A stretch of DNA of 64,000 bases, taken from NCBI GenBank assembly GCA_016234485.1, contig JACRBL010000040.1, forward strand, positions 1 through 64,000, given 5' to 3'. Source of the DNA: Chloroflexota bacterium (lineage in GTDB: Bacteria; Chloroflexota; Anaerolineae; Anaerolineales; Villigracilaceae). Within the stretch, counting starts at the first letter, position 1, and every line of letters begins with the position of its first letter. Made by a program: the position numbers and the translations under genes. Positions 8,231-17,130 of the stretch are shown here, in pieces. A model generated the notes under the pieces. It was not told the DNA's origin. It worked only from the letters and a program-made list of their open reading frames with translations, and made no database searches.

Positions 8231-9618
8231 GCGCGCCCCTCCTCTGGATCTTTCTTCCGCTCAGCATCGGCGCCGCGTCGCTCTTGATCCGCCGCGAACG
8301 CTCCCTGTCCATGATTGGAGGCGTGAGCGCGGCCATGTTGAGCGTGCTGGCGTTCGTCATCCCCATTGACGAAGCGCTGTCCATCGGCTCTTTTTCTTTC
8401 AAGCTGGCTGGCTCGGTCATCATTCTTGGCCGCAGTCTGACGCTTCAACCCGCGCATGGTTCCCTGCTCGCCATCCTTTATGGATTGGCCGCCATGTGGT
8501 TCTTCGGCGCGCAGACCTTGGGTCTCGCCCGCCGCCTCGTACCAATGGGACTCGCCATCCTCGCGTTGCTGGTGGCGGCCATCGCGGTGCGCCCCTTCCT
8601 ATTCGCATCCGTCTTCATCGAGATCGCCGTCCTGCTCTCCGTGCCGATGCTGGTCGCGCCCTTTCAAAAACCCGGGCGCGGCATTCTGCGCTACGTTGCG
8701 TTTCAAACCATCGCCGTCCCGCTGATCCTGTTCGCGGGGTGGCTATTATCAGGCGTGGAAACCAGCCCAGGCGATGTGGAACTCACCGCCGCGGCCACCG
8801 CCATACTCGCGCTTGGATTCGCCTTCCTGCTGGCAATCTTTCCTCTTTACACCTGGATTCCCATGCTGACGGAGGAGGCGCATCCCTACCTCGTCGGCTT
8901 CCTGCTGTGGGTTCTGCCGCAGACGACCGCCCTGTTTGCCATCGGCTTTTTGGATCGCTACCCCTTCCTGCGCCTCTCCGCCGACTTGATGACTCTCCTG
9001 CGCGACGCGGGCCTGCTCATGGCGGTCACCGCGGGACTTTGGGCCGCCTTCCAACGCCACCTGGGCCGACTCATGGCCTACGCCGCCATCGCCGAGACGG
9101 GCTTCCTGCTCATCGCGCTCGGCCTCGGCACGTCGGAGGGAATCCAACTCGCGTTCATGCAGATCATCCCGCGCGGGCTGGGACTGACCGTATGGGCGCT
9201 GTCACTTTCGGTCATCCAGGCGCGCGCCGCCTCGCCCCGCTTCGTGGACGTGCAAGGCGCGGCCCGCGCCCTGCCGATCGCCAGCGCGGGCATCGCGCTC
9301 GCGCATCTCTCTGCCGCGGGACTGCCCCTGCTGGCGGGTTTCCCCATCCGCATGGCGCTGCTCGAAAGCCTCTCGCGTGAATCAATTGGGCTGGCCATCT
9401 GGCTGTTGGTGGGATTGCTCGGCCTGATGACAGGAGCCGTCCGCACGCTGGCTGTGATCGTCCTCCCCTCTGAAAAATGGGATCAACGGGAAACGTATTT
9501 CCAGGCCATTTTGATCGGTCTCGGCGTCCTCGCGCTTTTTATATTGGGACTTTTCCCGCAAGCCGCCAACTTCCTCACCACTGACCTGCCCGCCCTGTTC
9601 CAGAACCTGGGACAGTGA
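8227..9618 (+). CDS. Complex I / antiporter-like membrane subunit (NuoN/NuoM type)
   Basis: A 463-residue polytopic protein with about 14 helices, more canonical than the first gene of the operon. It has 'FPLYTWIPMLTEEAHP' where the family has HTWLPDAH, and 'GRLMAYAAIAETGFLLIALGL' matching the 'YSSIxHxG' helix of NuoN/NuoM. The usual Lys of the discontinuous helix is not obvious. The start overlaps the previous stop by ATGA, completing a three-gene unit. The operon could be the membrane arm of a respiratory complex whose soluble arm is elsewhere, or a stand-alone ion transporter. Confidence 0.65.
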   Translation: MSAPLLWIFLPLSIGAASLLIRRERSLSMIGGVSAAMLSVLAFVIPIDEALSIGSFSFKLAGSVIILGRSLTLQPAHGSLLAILYGLAAMWFFGAQTLGLARRLVPMGLAILALLVAAIAVRPFLFASVFIEIAVLLSVPMLVAPFQKPGRGILRYVAFQTIAVPLILFAGWLLSGVETSPGDVELTAAATAILALGFAFLLAIFPLYTWIPMLTEEAHPYLVGFLLWVLPQTTALFAIGFLDRYPFLRLSADLMTLLRDAGLLMAVTAGLWAAFQRHLGRLMAYAAIAETGFLLIALGLGTSEGIQLAFMQIIPRGLGLTVWALSLSVIQARAASPRFVDVQGAARALPIASAGIALAHLSAAGLPLLAGFPIRMALLESLSRESIGLAIWLLVGLLGLMTGAVRTLAVIVLPSEKWDQRETYFQAILIGLGVLALFILGLFPQAANFLTTDLPALFQNLGQ

Positions 9619-9648
9619 GCGCTATAATTTTGCAGGCAAAAAATGAGC

Positions 9649-9702
9649 ACGGAGTCCAACGTCTCTGACTTTGGATAACGAACGTCAGAGACGTTCGACT
9701 CC
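9649..9702. repeat. GAGTC-ACGTCTCTGAC palindrome, copy 1
   Basis: An imperfect inverted repeat: ACGGAGTCCAACGTCTCTGA on one arm and the near-complement CGTCAGAGACGTTCGACTCC on the other. Related copies lie at 18219-18275 and 42163-42214. All three are intergenic. Confidence 0.85.
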
Positions 9703-9723
9703 CCACTAACTCGGAGCGATTTC

Positions 9724-10920
9724 ATGGAATTTGAACAGATCATCAAACGCATAGACTGGCTGGAAAAACAACAACGCAAAACCAGCGATGTGAACGCCGC
9801 GCTGGAGGATCGCCTGACTTCCATCGAACGCGAAGTGACCGCGCTGTCTAAACACGCCAAATCGCTCGAAAAAGGATTGGCCGAGATCACCGCCACAGCC
9901 GCGCGTTTGAATCAATACGAAGAATTGCTCGCCAAGCACCGCAAAGACATGGCGACCAATCTTGATGAGATCGAGAAGAGATCCCAAAAACGCGAAGCCG
10001 AAATAACAAAGCGCGGCCAGGTCGAATACGAGAAACTGAGCCGCACGATCGAAGAAGTCCGCAAACTGACGGATGTCAGCGATATCCGCAAGCAGATGAA
10101 ACTCAACGCCGCGGAGGACATCCGCCTGACGCAAGCCATCGCAGATATGAAAGCACGCGTCGAGGAGGTGGCCGCCGCCCACGAGCCGCTGGAGCGTGGA
10201 CAGAAATCCATCGAAGAAGCGCGCCGCACCGACATCAAACGCATCGCCGACTTGCAGGGCGACCTCGTCGCCGTCCGCAAGCGCCTGGACGAGACGCGCG
10301 ACAAAATGCAGCTTAACATGGACAGCCTGCGCGTGATCGAAGGCCGCATGAACGACCTGCTTGCATCCGAATCAGATCGCAAACAGGCCCAGGTTGTTTT
10401 CATCGAACAGCAGACCCTCGCGCACGTGGAACGCGACCGCGCCTGGAAGGAATGGAATGACCGTGTGGACGCCTTCAAGAAACAAGCCTCCACGCTCGAT
10501 ACGCAAGTGCAGGCCGCGGAGGAAGCCTCCCGCGCCGCCAAACGCGCGCAGGAAGCCTACATCGAACTCAACCAAAAACTGGAGCGCCGCATCAACGAGA
10601 TCACCGAAATGCAGCGCCTCGGCGACGAGCGCTCGCGCCAGGAATGGGCGTCCTTCAAAGCCGAAGACCAGAAACGCTGGACGAGTTACACCCTCTCGCA
10701 GGATGAATCCATCCGCGAATTGCGAGCCTCGGTCGCCGCGGCGGAGGAGCGCGTCCACGCCTTTGATGAAGTCGTGCAGACCGCGCAGGATCAACTGCAC
10801 CAGACCGCCGACGCCACCGAACGCCAGATGCAGGAATTGATGAACTGGGCGCACGAATGGCTCACCGCCACCGAACGCATCATGGGGCATGGCAAGAAGA
10901 CGGCGGCGAAGAAAAAGTAA
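9724..10920 (+). CDS. Long coiled-coil protein abutting selB
   Basis: A 398-residue, almost wholly helical protein of charged heptads ([33 protein letters not shown] and onward), with no signal peptide, transmembrane segment or recognisable catalytic motif. It ends in a lysine-rich tail (KKTAAKKK). Its TAA stop is immediately followed by the ATG of selB with no intervening base, so it is almost certainly cotranscribed with selB. No selB-linked coiled-coil family is known to me. An SMC-like structural or nucleoid role is conceivable but unsupported. Confidence 0.65.
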   Translation: MEFEQIIKRIDWLEKQQRKTSDVNAALEDRLTSIEREVTALSKHAKSLEKGLAEITATAARLNQYEELLAKHRKDMATNLDEIEKRSQKREAEITKRGQVEYEKLSRTIEEVRKLTDVSDIRKQMKLNAAEDIRLTQAIADMKARVEEVAAAHEPLERGQKSIEEARRTDIKRIADLQGDLVAVRKRLDETRDKMQLNMDSLRVIEGRMNDLLASESDRKQAQVVFIEQQTLAHVERDRAWKEWNDRVDAFKKQASTLDTQVQAAEEASRAAKRAQEAYIELNQKLERRINEITEMQRLGDERSRQEWASFKAEDQKRWTSYTLSQDESIRELRASVAAAEERVHAFDEVVQTAQDQLHQTADATERQMQELMNWAHEWLTATERIMGHGKKTAAKKK

Positions 10921-12798
10921 ATGCGCGTCATCGGCACAGCAGGCCACGTAGACCACGGCAAGTCCACGCTCATCGCGGCGCTGACGGGCGTCCATCCTGA
11001 TCGCCTAAAGGAAGAACGCGAGCGCGAGATGACGATTGATCTCGGCTTCGGCTGGCTCACGCTTCCGAATGGCGAAGAAGTCGGCATCGTGGATGTGCCT
11101 GGTCACCGCGACTTCATCGAGAACATGCTGGCGGGCATCGGGGGCATAGATGCCGCCCTGCTCGTCATCGCCGCGGACGAGGGCATGATGCCGCAGACGC
11201 GCGAACACCTCGCCATCCTCGACCTGCTCCAAATCCCCGCCGGACTCATCGTCCTGACCAAAACCGACCTCGCTCCCGACTTCGACTGGCTGGGGTTGCT
11301 CGAAGCGGACGTTCGCGCCGCCCTGAGCGCCACCGTCCTCGCCGACGCGCCGATCGTGCGCGTCTCCGCCAAAAACAAGACGGGACTCGATTTACTAATT
11401 ACCAATCTCCAATTGCTTTTACAAGAAAAACCCTCCCGCCCGAACCTCAACCGCCCCCGCCTGCCGATTGACCGCGTCTTCACCATGGCGGGATTCGGAG
11501 CCGTCGTCACTGGTACGCTGACAGATGGCGCGCTCGCCGTGGGCGACGAAGTGGAAATTTTACCGAGCGGCAAAAAGGGACGCGTACGCGGCTTGCAGAC
11601 CCACAAGAAAAAAGAAGACCGCGCCGAGGCTGGCTCGCGTACGGCCGTCAATATTTCGGGAGTCGCGGCAGAGGAAATTCAGCGCGGCGAGGTGGTCGTC
11701 CACCTGAATCAATACCAGCCCTCCCGCCGCGCCGACGTGCGCCTGCATTTGCTGAAAGACATCGCCGCGCCGCTCAAACACGCCGCCGAAGTGAAAGTCT
11801 TCCTCGGCACGGCAGAGACGATCGCGGCCGTCCGCCTGCTGGGCGTGGACGAGCTCGCGCCCGCGTCCGACGGCTGGGCGCAACTCGAACTGCGCGACCC
11901 GCTCGTAGCCGTGCGCGGCGACCGAATCATCGTCCGCCGCCCCTCCCCCTCCGAGACGCTCGGCGGCGGCGTTATCGTTGACCCGCATCCGAAGGGACGC
12001 CACAAACGCTTCGACGAGGCCATTCTCAAATCATTGGAATCCCTCGCCCAGGGTTCCCCCGCGGACGTCTTACTCGAAGCCGCGCTGGCTCTCGGTCCCG
12101 CGTCCGTGAAGGATGTCATCGCGCGCTCGCGGTTGGAGGCCGAATCCGCCGCGTCCGCGCTGAAGGAACTGTTGGAGGCGGGTTCCCTGATATCGCTCGA
12201 AGATGGCAACAACCAGTTATTAATTGCCCTGTCACAATGGAACGCATTGCAGGATAAAACCTTGCAGATCGTCGGCGAGTATCACAAAGCATTTCCGCTT
12301 CGCAAAGGCATCCCGCGCGAGGAGTTGAAGAGCAAACTCAAATTATCTCCTCGCGTTTTCAATGCACTGATAACGTTGAACGTTAAACGTTCAACGTTAA
12401 ACGAACTCACAGCCTTCCTCTCTCTCCCGTCCCACAAAGTAACGTTCGATGGGGCGAATCAGGCCCAAATGTCGGGGTTGATGCGGAAGTTCGCGGCGAA
12501 TCCGTTTGGGCCGCCGAGCGTCAAAGAATGTCTGGCCGAGGTTGGGGAGGAAGTCTACAACGCGTTGATCGAAATGGGCGAGTTGACGACGGTTTCGCAG
12601 GAGGTCGTTTTCCGCACGCAGGATTACGAGGCGATGGTGGAAAAAGTGAAATCGGCCATTCGGCAAAAGGGACAAGTCACCCTGGCCGAAGTGCGCGACC
12701 TGCTCGGCACCACGCGCAAATACGTGCAGGCGCTGCTCGAGCATCTCGACGCGATTGGGGTGACGATGAGGGATGGTGAGGCGAGGAAGTTGAAGTAA
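10921..12798 (+). CDS. selB: Selenocysteine-specific elongation factor SelB
   Basis: A 625-residue GTPase that delivers Sec-tRNA(Sec) to the ribosome at UGA codons followed by a SECIS hairpin. The G1 motif GHVDHGKST is at residue 7 onward, with G2 region [11 protein letters not shown]3 DVPGH and G4 TKTD. Two beta-barrel domains follow ('[17 protein letters not shown]'), then C-terminal winged-helix repeats that bind SECIS RNA (about 375-625), the usual bacterial layout and length. [11 protein letters not shown] segment at 12370-12402, inside the winged-helix part, is encoded by a perfect DNA palindrome and looks inserted. A likely substrate, a UxxC redoxin, is at 57823. selA, selC and selD are not in the window. 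Confidence 0.95.
   Translation: MRVIGTAGHVDHGKSTLIAALTGVHPDRLKEEREREMTIDLGFGWLTLPNGEEVGIVDVPGHRDFIENMLAGIGGIDAALLVIAADEGMMPQTREHLAILDLLQIPAGLIVLTKTDLAPDFDWLGLLEADVRAALSATVLADAPIVRVSAKNKTGLDLLITNLQLLLQEKPSRPNLNRPRLPIDRVFTMAGFGAVVTGTLTDGALAVGDEVEILPSGKKGRVRGLQTHKKKEDRAEAGSRTAVNISGVAAEEIQRGEVVVHLNQYQPSRRADVRLHLLKDIAAPLKHAAEVKVFLGTAETIAAVRLLGVDELAPASDGWAQLELRDPLVAVRGDRIIVRRPSPSETLGGGVIVDPHPKGRHKRFDEAILKSLESLAQGSPADVLLEAALALGPASVKDVIARSRLEAESAASALKELLEAGSLISLEDGNNQLLIALSQWNALQDKTLQIVGEYHKAFPLRKGIPREELKSKLKLSPRVFNALITLNVKRSTLNELTAFLSLPSHKVTFDGANQAQMSGLMRKFAANPFGPPSVKECLAEVGEEVYNALIEMGELTTVSQEVVFRTQDYEAMVEKVKSAIRQKGQVTLAEVRDLLGTTRKYVQALLEHLDAIGVTMRDGEARKLK
12370..12402. repeat. In-frame AACGTT palindrome within selB
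   Basis: TTGAACGTTAAACGTTCAA with flanking AACG/CGTT units forms a palindrome read as [11 protein letters not shown] longer relative occurs in frame in recJ at 36043-36084. Confidence 0.85.
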
Positions 12799-12829
12799 CG
12801 CGGGGGTATAATTGCGAAGGAGGTGTACC

Positions 12830-13071
12830 ATGACCAGTTTTAAACAAACGCTTTTGCAGGAAACTTCGTCCCCGCAAAAATCGCGTCGCGCAGACGCGCT
12901 GGCCTTTGTACGTTATCTTCGCATCAGCCTGATGGATGATGAAGATTTGGAACGCCGATATGACGCGGCCATTAAAAAGATTCGTGATACCGCATAAAAT
13001 ATAACATCGCCGAAAAGGATGTAGATAAAGAAGTCCGTGCCGTGAGGAAAGAACGTGCGCGTCGTTCTTGA
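12830..13071 (+). pseudogene. Frameshifted antitoxin of a PIN-type toxin-antitoxin pair
   Basis: A perfect AAGGAGGTG site precedes the ATG at 12830. The intact frame gives 55 residues and stops at 12997. From 12994 another frame continues without interruption to 13071 as IKYNIAEKDVDKEVRAVRKE, which reads as the missing helical tail of an antitoxin, giving a protein of about 80 residues. One lost base at 12992-12994 explains the break. The tail would overlap the toxin start at 13055 by 17 bases, a normal antitoxin-toxin arrangement. The 55-residue product could still be made. Confidence 0.6.
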
Positions 13072-13117
13072 TACGAATGTTTTTGTTTCGATGGCGGATG
13101 CGAAGAAGTTTGGATAA
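13055..13117 (+). pseudogene. Truncated PIN-domain toxin (start only)
   Basis: From a GTG at 13055, with GAGGAAAG upstream, the reading MRVVLDTNVFVS is the typical first strand of a PIN-domain ribonuclease, including the first catalytic Asp and the TNV/FVS signature. Eight unrelated codons and a TAA follow, so the remaining 110 or so residues are gone. Residue of a deleted toxin gene. Confidence 0.65.
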
Positions 13118-13146
13118 AAAAATGATGACGTGAGGAAAGGAAACAA

Positions 13147-13590
13147 ATGATTATCAAGCCATCGAGAATGGATGTTTTCTTAAGCACAAGGGGCCTATGG
13201 ATTGGTTACATTTTAGCAGTGAGCATTTTTCTTCTAATTGACAAAAAGCCTCATTACGAGTCCTTTATTGGCTTGTTTTTAGGCGCAACGATTGTTGAAA
13301 TTTTAGTAATGACAGTTCTCTTCAACCAAACACAAGAATGGGCTACATTTGTGATCACGGAGAATAGCATTGAGGGACCTTCGGGGGCGATGATAATTAA
13401 TAAAAGAGTCAAACTGAATTTTGCTCAAAATATGAAGGTTATTGATAGATATCCAGGATGGCTGGTAATTCCCAAGATTATTTGTGGAAATCAACAAATA
13501 ACAATTCCGTCCTTCATTAATAAAAGGGATTGCGAACAAATTTTGAAATTGGTTAAAGAGAGGATTTCATGTGCGGACGTTTCACCTTAA
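13147..13590 (+). CDS. Small membrane protein of unknown function
   Basis: A 147-residue protein, AT-richer than its neighbours. Two hydrophobic helices (about residues 17-33 and 40-58) are followed by a soluble domain of strands (VITENSIEGPSG, VIDRYPGWLVIP) that looks like a small PH-like or YcxB-like cytoplasmic domain; this is a resemblance only. GAGGAAAGG lies about eight bases before the ATG. Its 3' end overlaps the SRAP gene by 22 bases. Together with the decayed toxin-antitoxin pair just upstream it marks a small accessory patch. Confidence 0.55.
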   Translation: MIIKPSRMDVFLSTRGLWIGYILAVSIFLLIDKKPHYESFIGLFLGATIVEILVMTVLFNQTQEWATFVITENSIEGPSGAMIINKRVKLNFAQNMKVIDRYPGWLVIPKIICGNQQITIPSFINKRDCEQILKLVKERISCADVSP

Positions 13591-14237
13591 CCGTTGACCC
13601 CTCCGACCTGCAAGAAGCATTTGCAAATTTCACCTTCCCTGCGCAATTTGCGCCGCGCTTTAACATCGCGCCGTCGCAACCCGTTCTCGCGATTCCCAAC
13701 GATGCAAAAAATAAAGCCGATTTCTTCATCTGGGGATTGATTCCCTCCTGGGCAAAAGACCCCACAATTGGCAACCGTCTCATCAACGCGCGCGGCGAGA
13801 CGTTGGCCGAAAAACCATCCTTTCGCGGCGCGCTCAAATACAAGCGCTGTCTCATCATCGCGGACGGATTCTACGAGTGGAAGTCCCAGCCTGGGACGAA
13901 GACCAAAATCCCGCACTACATCTTTCTCAAGTCGCGTCAACCCTTCGCTTTCGCGGGTCTCTGGGACGAGTGGCATTCCCCTGATGGAGGCTCCATCCGC
14001 TCGACGACGATCATCACCATCGAACCGAACGAACTGATGTCCCCCATCCACAACCGCATGCCCGTGATTCTGCCGCCGTCTGCCTACGATCAGTGGCTCG
14101 ACCCCGCGCCGCAAACTGCTGACCGCCTGCTCCCCCTCCTTAAACCCCTCCCCGCCGCGGAGATGTCCGCGCATGCGGTCGGCACGCTGGTTAATTCTCC
14201 CGCGAATGATCGCGCGGAGTTGGTTGTGCCAGCGTGA
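13569..14237 (+). CDS. yedK: SRAP-domain abasic-site DNA-protein crosslink protein (YedK/HMCES type)
   Basis: A 222-residue protein that covalently caps abasic sites in single-stranded DNA. The catalytic Cys2 (MCGRFTL, exposed by Met removal), the Asn/Arg cluster (RFNIAPSQ), the glutamate in GFYEWK and the histidine in IHNRMPVIL are all present and in order. Length is normal for the bacterial family (220-230). The start is certain because Cys2 must follow the first Met. It overlaps the preceding small membrane gene and is followed by word-repeat DNA. Confidence 0.92.
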   Translation: MCGRFTLTVDPSDLQEAFANFTFPAQFAPRFNIAPSQPVLAIPNDAKNKADFFIWGLIPSWAKDPTIGNRLINARGETLAEKPSFRGALKYKRCLIIADGFYEWKSQPGTKTKIPHYIFLKSRQPFAFAGLWDEWHSPDGGSIRSTTIITIEPNELMSPIHNRMPVILPPSAYDQWLDPAPQTADRLLPLLKPLPAAEMSAHAVGTLVNSPANDRAELVVPA

Positions 14238-14338
14238 GAAGTACACAAGTACACACATAAACAGGTACACACGGAATACGCAATACGCAGTACTCAGTAC
14301 GCAACACGCAACCCCTATCCCGCCTCTCCCCTCCCTCC
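14238..14338. repeat. Word-repeat spacer (TACACA / ATACGCA / AGTACGCA)
   Basis: About 100 bp made of stuttering short words: ACAAGTACACACA, CAGGTACACACG, then AATACGCAATACGCAGTACT and GTACGCAACACGCAA. It holds no gene. Related word-repeat spacers occur at 27575, 45955, 48137, 49686, 55200 and 56746. The MFS gene starts immediately after it. Confidence 0.7.
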
Positions 14339-15589
14339 TTGAAATCCCGCTTCCCCGCTCTCGCCTCGCGCGACTTCCAACTCTTCCTCGCTGGACAATT
14401 CATCTCCGTCATCGGCACGTGGATGCACAACACGGCTCAGCCGTATCTCGCGTATCGCATCACTGGCCGCCCGCTGGATTTGGGGATCATCGGATTCGCC
14501 ACCACCCTGCCGACCCTGCTCCTGGCGCTCCCTGCGGGTGTGTTGATCGAGCATTGGGACAAACGCAAAACGGTCATCATTTTGCAAGTGGTCATGTCTC
14601 TGCAAGCCTTTGGCCTCGCCGCGTTGGCCTTGAGCGGGCGGATCCAAATCTGGCATATCACCGTGCTGGCGTTCATCTTCGGCACAGCCTCCGCCGTGGA
14701 GATCACCGCGCGTCAGGCCATGCTGGTGGAACTCGCGGGCAAGCAGGCTCTCCCCAGCGCCATCGCCCTCCAGACGACCGCGTTCAATCTCGGGCGGATT
14801 CTCGGCCCCGCGCTGGCCGCGCCCCTCCTCGCCCGCGGCGGCGAAGCGTCAGTCTTCTTCGTCAATGGACTCAGTTTCGTGTTCGTCATCGGCGGACTGC
14901 TCGTCGCGCGCACCCCGTTCCAGGTCCCGCGCGTGGCGATCAACTGGAGAAATATCTTCAACGATCTCGCGTCCGAATTTCACGAGGGTATGTCGTTCAT
15001 CCGCGGACATGCAGTCATCCGTACCGTGATCGTGATGTCCACGCTGTTGGGCATTTTCGGCATCCCCCTGCTTCAACAAATTCCCGCGCTGGCGCGCGAC
15101 GTGTTGCAAACCGCGCAGGACACCGAAGCGCTCATCGCCACGCGCACAAGTCAGGTCTACGCCTTGCAGGGAGTGGGCGCGCTGGCGGCAGCGTTCCTCG
15201 CGGCCTATTACAACCGCACCCGTCGCAAAGGCCTGATTCTCCTGGTCGGGCAAGTCGTGTTCACCATCGCGCTGATCGGCATGTCGTTCACATCGAACCT
15301 GCCGATGGCGCTGGTCTTGATCGCCATCATCGGCTACGGTTCGGTGACGCAACTCGTGATGATGAACACCATCATCCAGATGGGCGTCCCCGACGCGTTG
15401 CGCGGCCGCGTGTTCGCGGTGTATCTGTGGGCATTGCAGGGCGTGGCGCCGATCGGAAGCCTGCTCATCGGCGGGAGCGCGCAAGGCTGGGGCGTGCAAT
15501 TTTCCATGCTCATCAGCGCGCTGGTCATGCTGGCGTTGGTCGGCGGGTTGCACCTTGCCTACCCACAAGTGCGCCGCGCCTCTGCTTAA
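14339..15589 (+). CDS. Major facilitator superfamily exporter (MFS_3/EntS-like)
   Basis: A 416-residue transporter with 12 predicted helices and the opening typical of the enterobactin-exporter-like MFS_3 group (ASRDFQLFLAGQFISVIGTW). The cytoplasmic loop between helices 2 and 3 carries 'LIEHWDKRKTVI', the motif A region. The substrate cannot be inferred. The only suitable start is TTG at 14339, directly downstream of the word-repeat spacer; there is no clear Shine-Dalgarno sequence. It stands alone on the forward strand. Confidence 0.85.
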   Translation: MKSRFPALASRDFQLFLAGQFISVIGTWMHNTAQPYLAYRITGRPLDLGIIGFATTLPTLLLALPAGVLIEHWDKRKTVIILQVVMSLQAFGLAALALSGRIQIWHITVLAFIFGTASAVEITARQAMLVELAGKQALPSAIALQTTAFNLGRILGPALAAPLLARGGEASVFFVNGLSFVFVIGGLLVARTPFQVPRVAINWRNIFNDLASEFHEGMSFIRGHAVIRTVIVMSTLLGIFGIPLLQQIPALARDVLQTAQDTEALIATRTSQVYALQGVGALAAAFLAAYYNRTRRKGLILLVGQVVFTIALIGMSFTSNLPMALVLIAIIGYGSVTQLVMMNTIIQMGVPDALRGRVFAVYLWALQGVAPIGSLLIGGSAQGWGVQFSMLISALVMLALVGGLHLAYPQVRRASA

Positions 15590-15653
15590 GCCTGCATGAG
15601 AGCGCCGCTTGACTCAAAAATTTGCCTTTGTTATGATACTCAACGAGGCATAA

Positions 15654-16859
15654 ATGAATTCTGAATTTCGCGAAGAACGACCGCGCGGCGAGCAAGGGAC
15701 AACAAACGCCGCGTCCAAACAAAAACGATCCCGACGCAACCCGCTCGCCGAATGGACCGCGTCCCTGCTCTCGCTCGGACTGGGAGAGGGACTCCTGCGC
15801 CTCGGCACTGCGCTTCTTTCCCTGACCCTGATCGGCGCGGCCATTTGGTTGCTTTCCGCGTTCAACGAGCAGACTCCGCTGAAGTTGGGCGCGTTACCCG
15901 CCTTCGCGGCGGGACCCACCGCCACGCCATTCATTGACCCCAACCTGCTCCCCCCGCCGACCGATTCCCTCGTCCCTGGCGTTTCGCGTCTCGCGGAACC
16001 CCACACCAACGTCCCGACGCGGCCGCGGCAGGAAGTCATCACCTACACCGTGGAGGAAGGCGATTCCGTCTTTGGCATCGCCGAAAAATACAACCTGCTC
16101 CCCCAGACAATTTTATGGGCAAACTTCAACACGCTCGCGGACGATCCGCACTCGCTCCAGCCTGGGCAGAAGTTAAACATCCTGCCCGTCAACGGCGTGT
16201 ACTACGAATGGCTGGGCGACGTCAACTTTGAAGCTTGGGCCGCCTTCTTCGGCGTGACCGCCGCGGACATCATTGATTATCCTGGCAACAAATTAGACCC
16301 CGCCGTGGTTGGCAATTACGCCGCGCCCAACATCTCGAAGGGGACGTGGCTCATCATCCCTGGCGGGAAGCGCGAGTTCGCCGCCTGGAACTCCCCCGTC
16401 GGTGTGACGCGTGACGATCCCGCCGTGGCGCGCAACTGGGGACCTGGCTCCTGCGGCCCTGTGACGGGCGGCAATATCGGCACTGGCACGTACGTCTGGC
16501 CGGCCGCGAATCACTTTCTCTCCGGCAACGATTATTCCCCCGAAACCAACCACTACGGCATTGACGTAGACGGCGAGACGGGCGACCCCGTCTATGCCAC
16601 CGATTCGGGTGTGGTGGTCTACGCGGGTTGGAACGATTACGGTTATGGCTATATGATTATGGTTGATCACGGCGATAACTGGCAATCGCTTTACGCGCAC
16701 CTTGAATCGATCTGGGTTACATGTGGCGAAAGCGTCGTTCAGCAACAGACTATCGGCGGAATCGGCTCCACGGGCAAGTCTTCGGGCTCGCACCTGCACT
16801 TCGAGATCATGCACGGCGTAGGCAAAGTGAACCCGTGGAATTTCCTTCCGCCGCCGTAG
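15654..16859 (+). CDS. LysM and M23 peptidase protein, membrane anchored
   Basis: A 401-residue cell-wall enzyme. A basic cytoplasmic N-terminus (KQKRSRR) precedes one transmembrane helix (about 52-70) and a Pro-rich linker. A LysM domain (TYTVEEGDSVFGIAEKYN) is followed by a second, degenerate LysM-like segment (FGVTAADIIDYPGN). The C-terminal M23 domain has its zinc ligands in HYGIDVD and HLHFEIM, and the LYAHL strand. M23 enzymes cut peptidoglycan cross-links; all catalytic residues look intact. The upstream TATGAT and CGAGG support the start. Confidence 0.9.
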   Translation: MNSEFREERPRGEQGTTNAASKQKRSRRNPLAEWTASLLSLGLGEGLLRLGTALLSLTLIGAAIWLLSAFNEQTPLKLGALPAFAAGPTATPFIDPNLLPPPTDSLVPGVSRLAEPHTNVPTRPRQEVITYTVEEGDSVFGIAEKYNLLPQTILWANFNTLADDPHSLQPGQKLNILPVNGVYYEWLGDVNFEAWAAFFGVTAADIIDYPGNKLDPAVVGNYAAPNISKGTWLIIPGGKREFAAWNSPVGVTRDDPAVARNWGPGSCGPVTGGNIGTGTYVWPAANHFLSGNDYSPETNHYGIDVDGETGDPVYATDSGVVVYAGWNDYGYGYMIMVDHGDNWQSLYAHLESIWVTCGESVVQQQTIGGIGSTGKSSGSHLHFEIMHGVGKVNPWNFLPPP

Positions 16860-16871
16860 CCCTCACCCCCT

Positions 16872-16902
16872 GCCCCTCTCCCAAGTGAACGGGAGAGGGG
16901 AG
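16872..16902 (+). terminator. Hairpin after the M23 peptidase gene
   Basis: CCCCTCTCCC and GGGAGAGGGG arms around AAGTGAAC, followed by AGTAAAAAAT. The same CCCTCTCCC motif recurs at 34500, so it may be a mobile hairpin as well as a terminator. Confidence 0.5.
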
Positions 16903-16914
16903 TAAAAAATAGAC

Positions 16915-16943
16915 TTGCATTACAAAGTTGTCTCGGCTATAAT
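16915..16943 (+). promoter_or_regulatory. Sigma-70 promoter of the tRNA-Val gene
   Basis: TTGCAT and TATAAT are separated by exactly 17 bases; the expected start, near 16950, lies about six bases before the mature tRNA. Confidence 0.8.
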
Positions 16944-16955
16944 GCCCATCACTCC

Positions 16956-17029
16956 GGGCGCGTAGCTCAGCTGGTTAGAGCGCATCATTCACATTGATGA
17001 GGTCGGGGGTTCGAGCCCCTCCGCGCCCA
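16956..17029 (+). tRNA. tRNA-Val (anticodon CAC)
   Basis: A 74-nucleotide cloverleaf. The acceptor arms are GGGCGCG and CGCGCCC (seven Watson-Crick pairs), the D arm GCTC/GAGC, the anticodon stem CATCA/TGATG with loop TTCACAT giving anticodon CAC (reads GUG), and the T arm GGGGG/CCCTC with loop TTCGAGC. The CCA end is not encoded (CAA follows). A consensus promoter lies just upstream and a hairpin terminator just downstream. Confidence 0.95.
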
Positions 17030-17030
17030 C

Positions 17031-17058
17031 AAGACCGTCTCCCACAAGGCGGTCTTTC
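17031..17058 (+). terminator. tRNA-Val terminator
   Basis: AAGACCG and CGGTCTT arms with a short loop, followed by TCTC. A second copy follows the tRNA-like duplicate at 17119. Confidence 0.75.
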
Positions 17059-17087
17059 TCATTGATGCCCCCATTAAGGGGATGAGA

Positions 17088-17130
17088 AGGTCGGGGGTTC
17101 GAGCCCCTCCGCGCCCACAAGACCGTCTCC
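17088..17130 (+). repeat. Direct duplicate of the tRNA-Val 3' end
   Basis: 43 bases identical to 17000-17042, covering the variable loop, T arm, 3' acceptor strand and the start of the terminator. Upstream, in place of the 5' half, is an unrelated hairpin (CTCAT..CCCC / GGGG..ATGAG, 17058-17085). It cannot form a tRNA. Confidence 0.9.
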
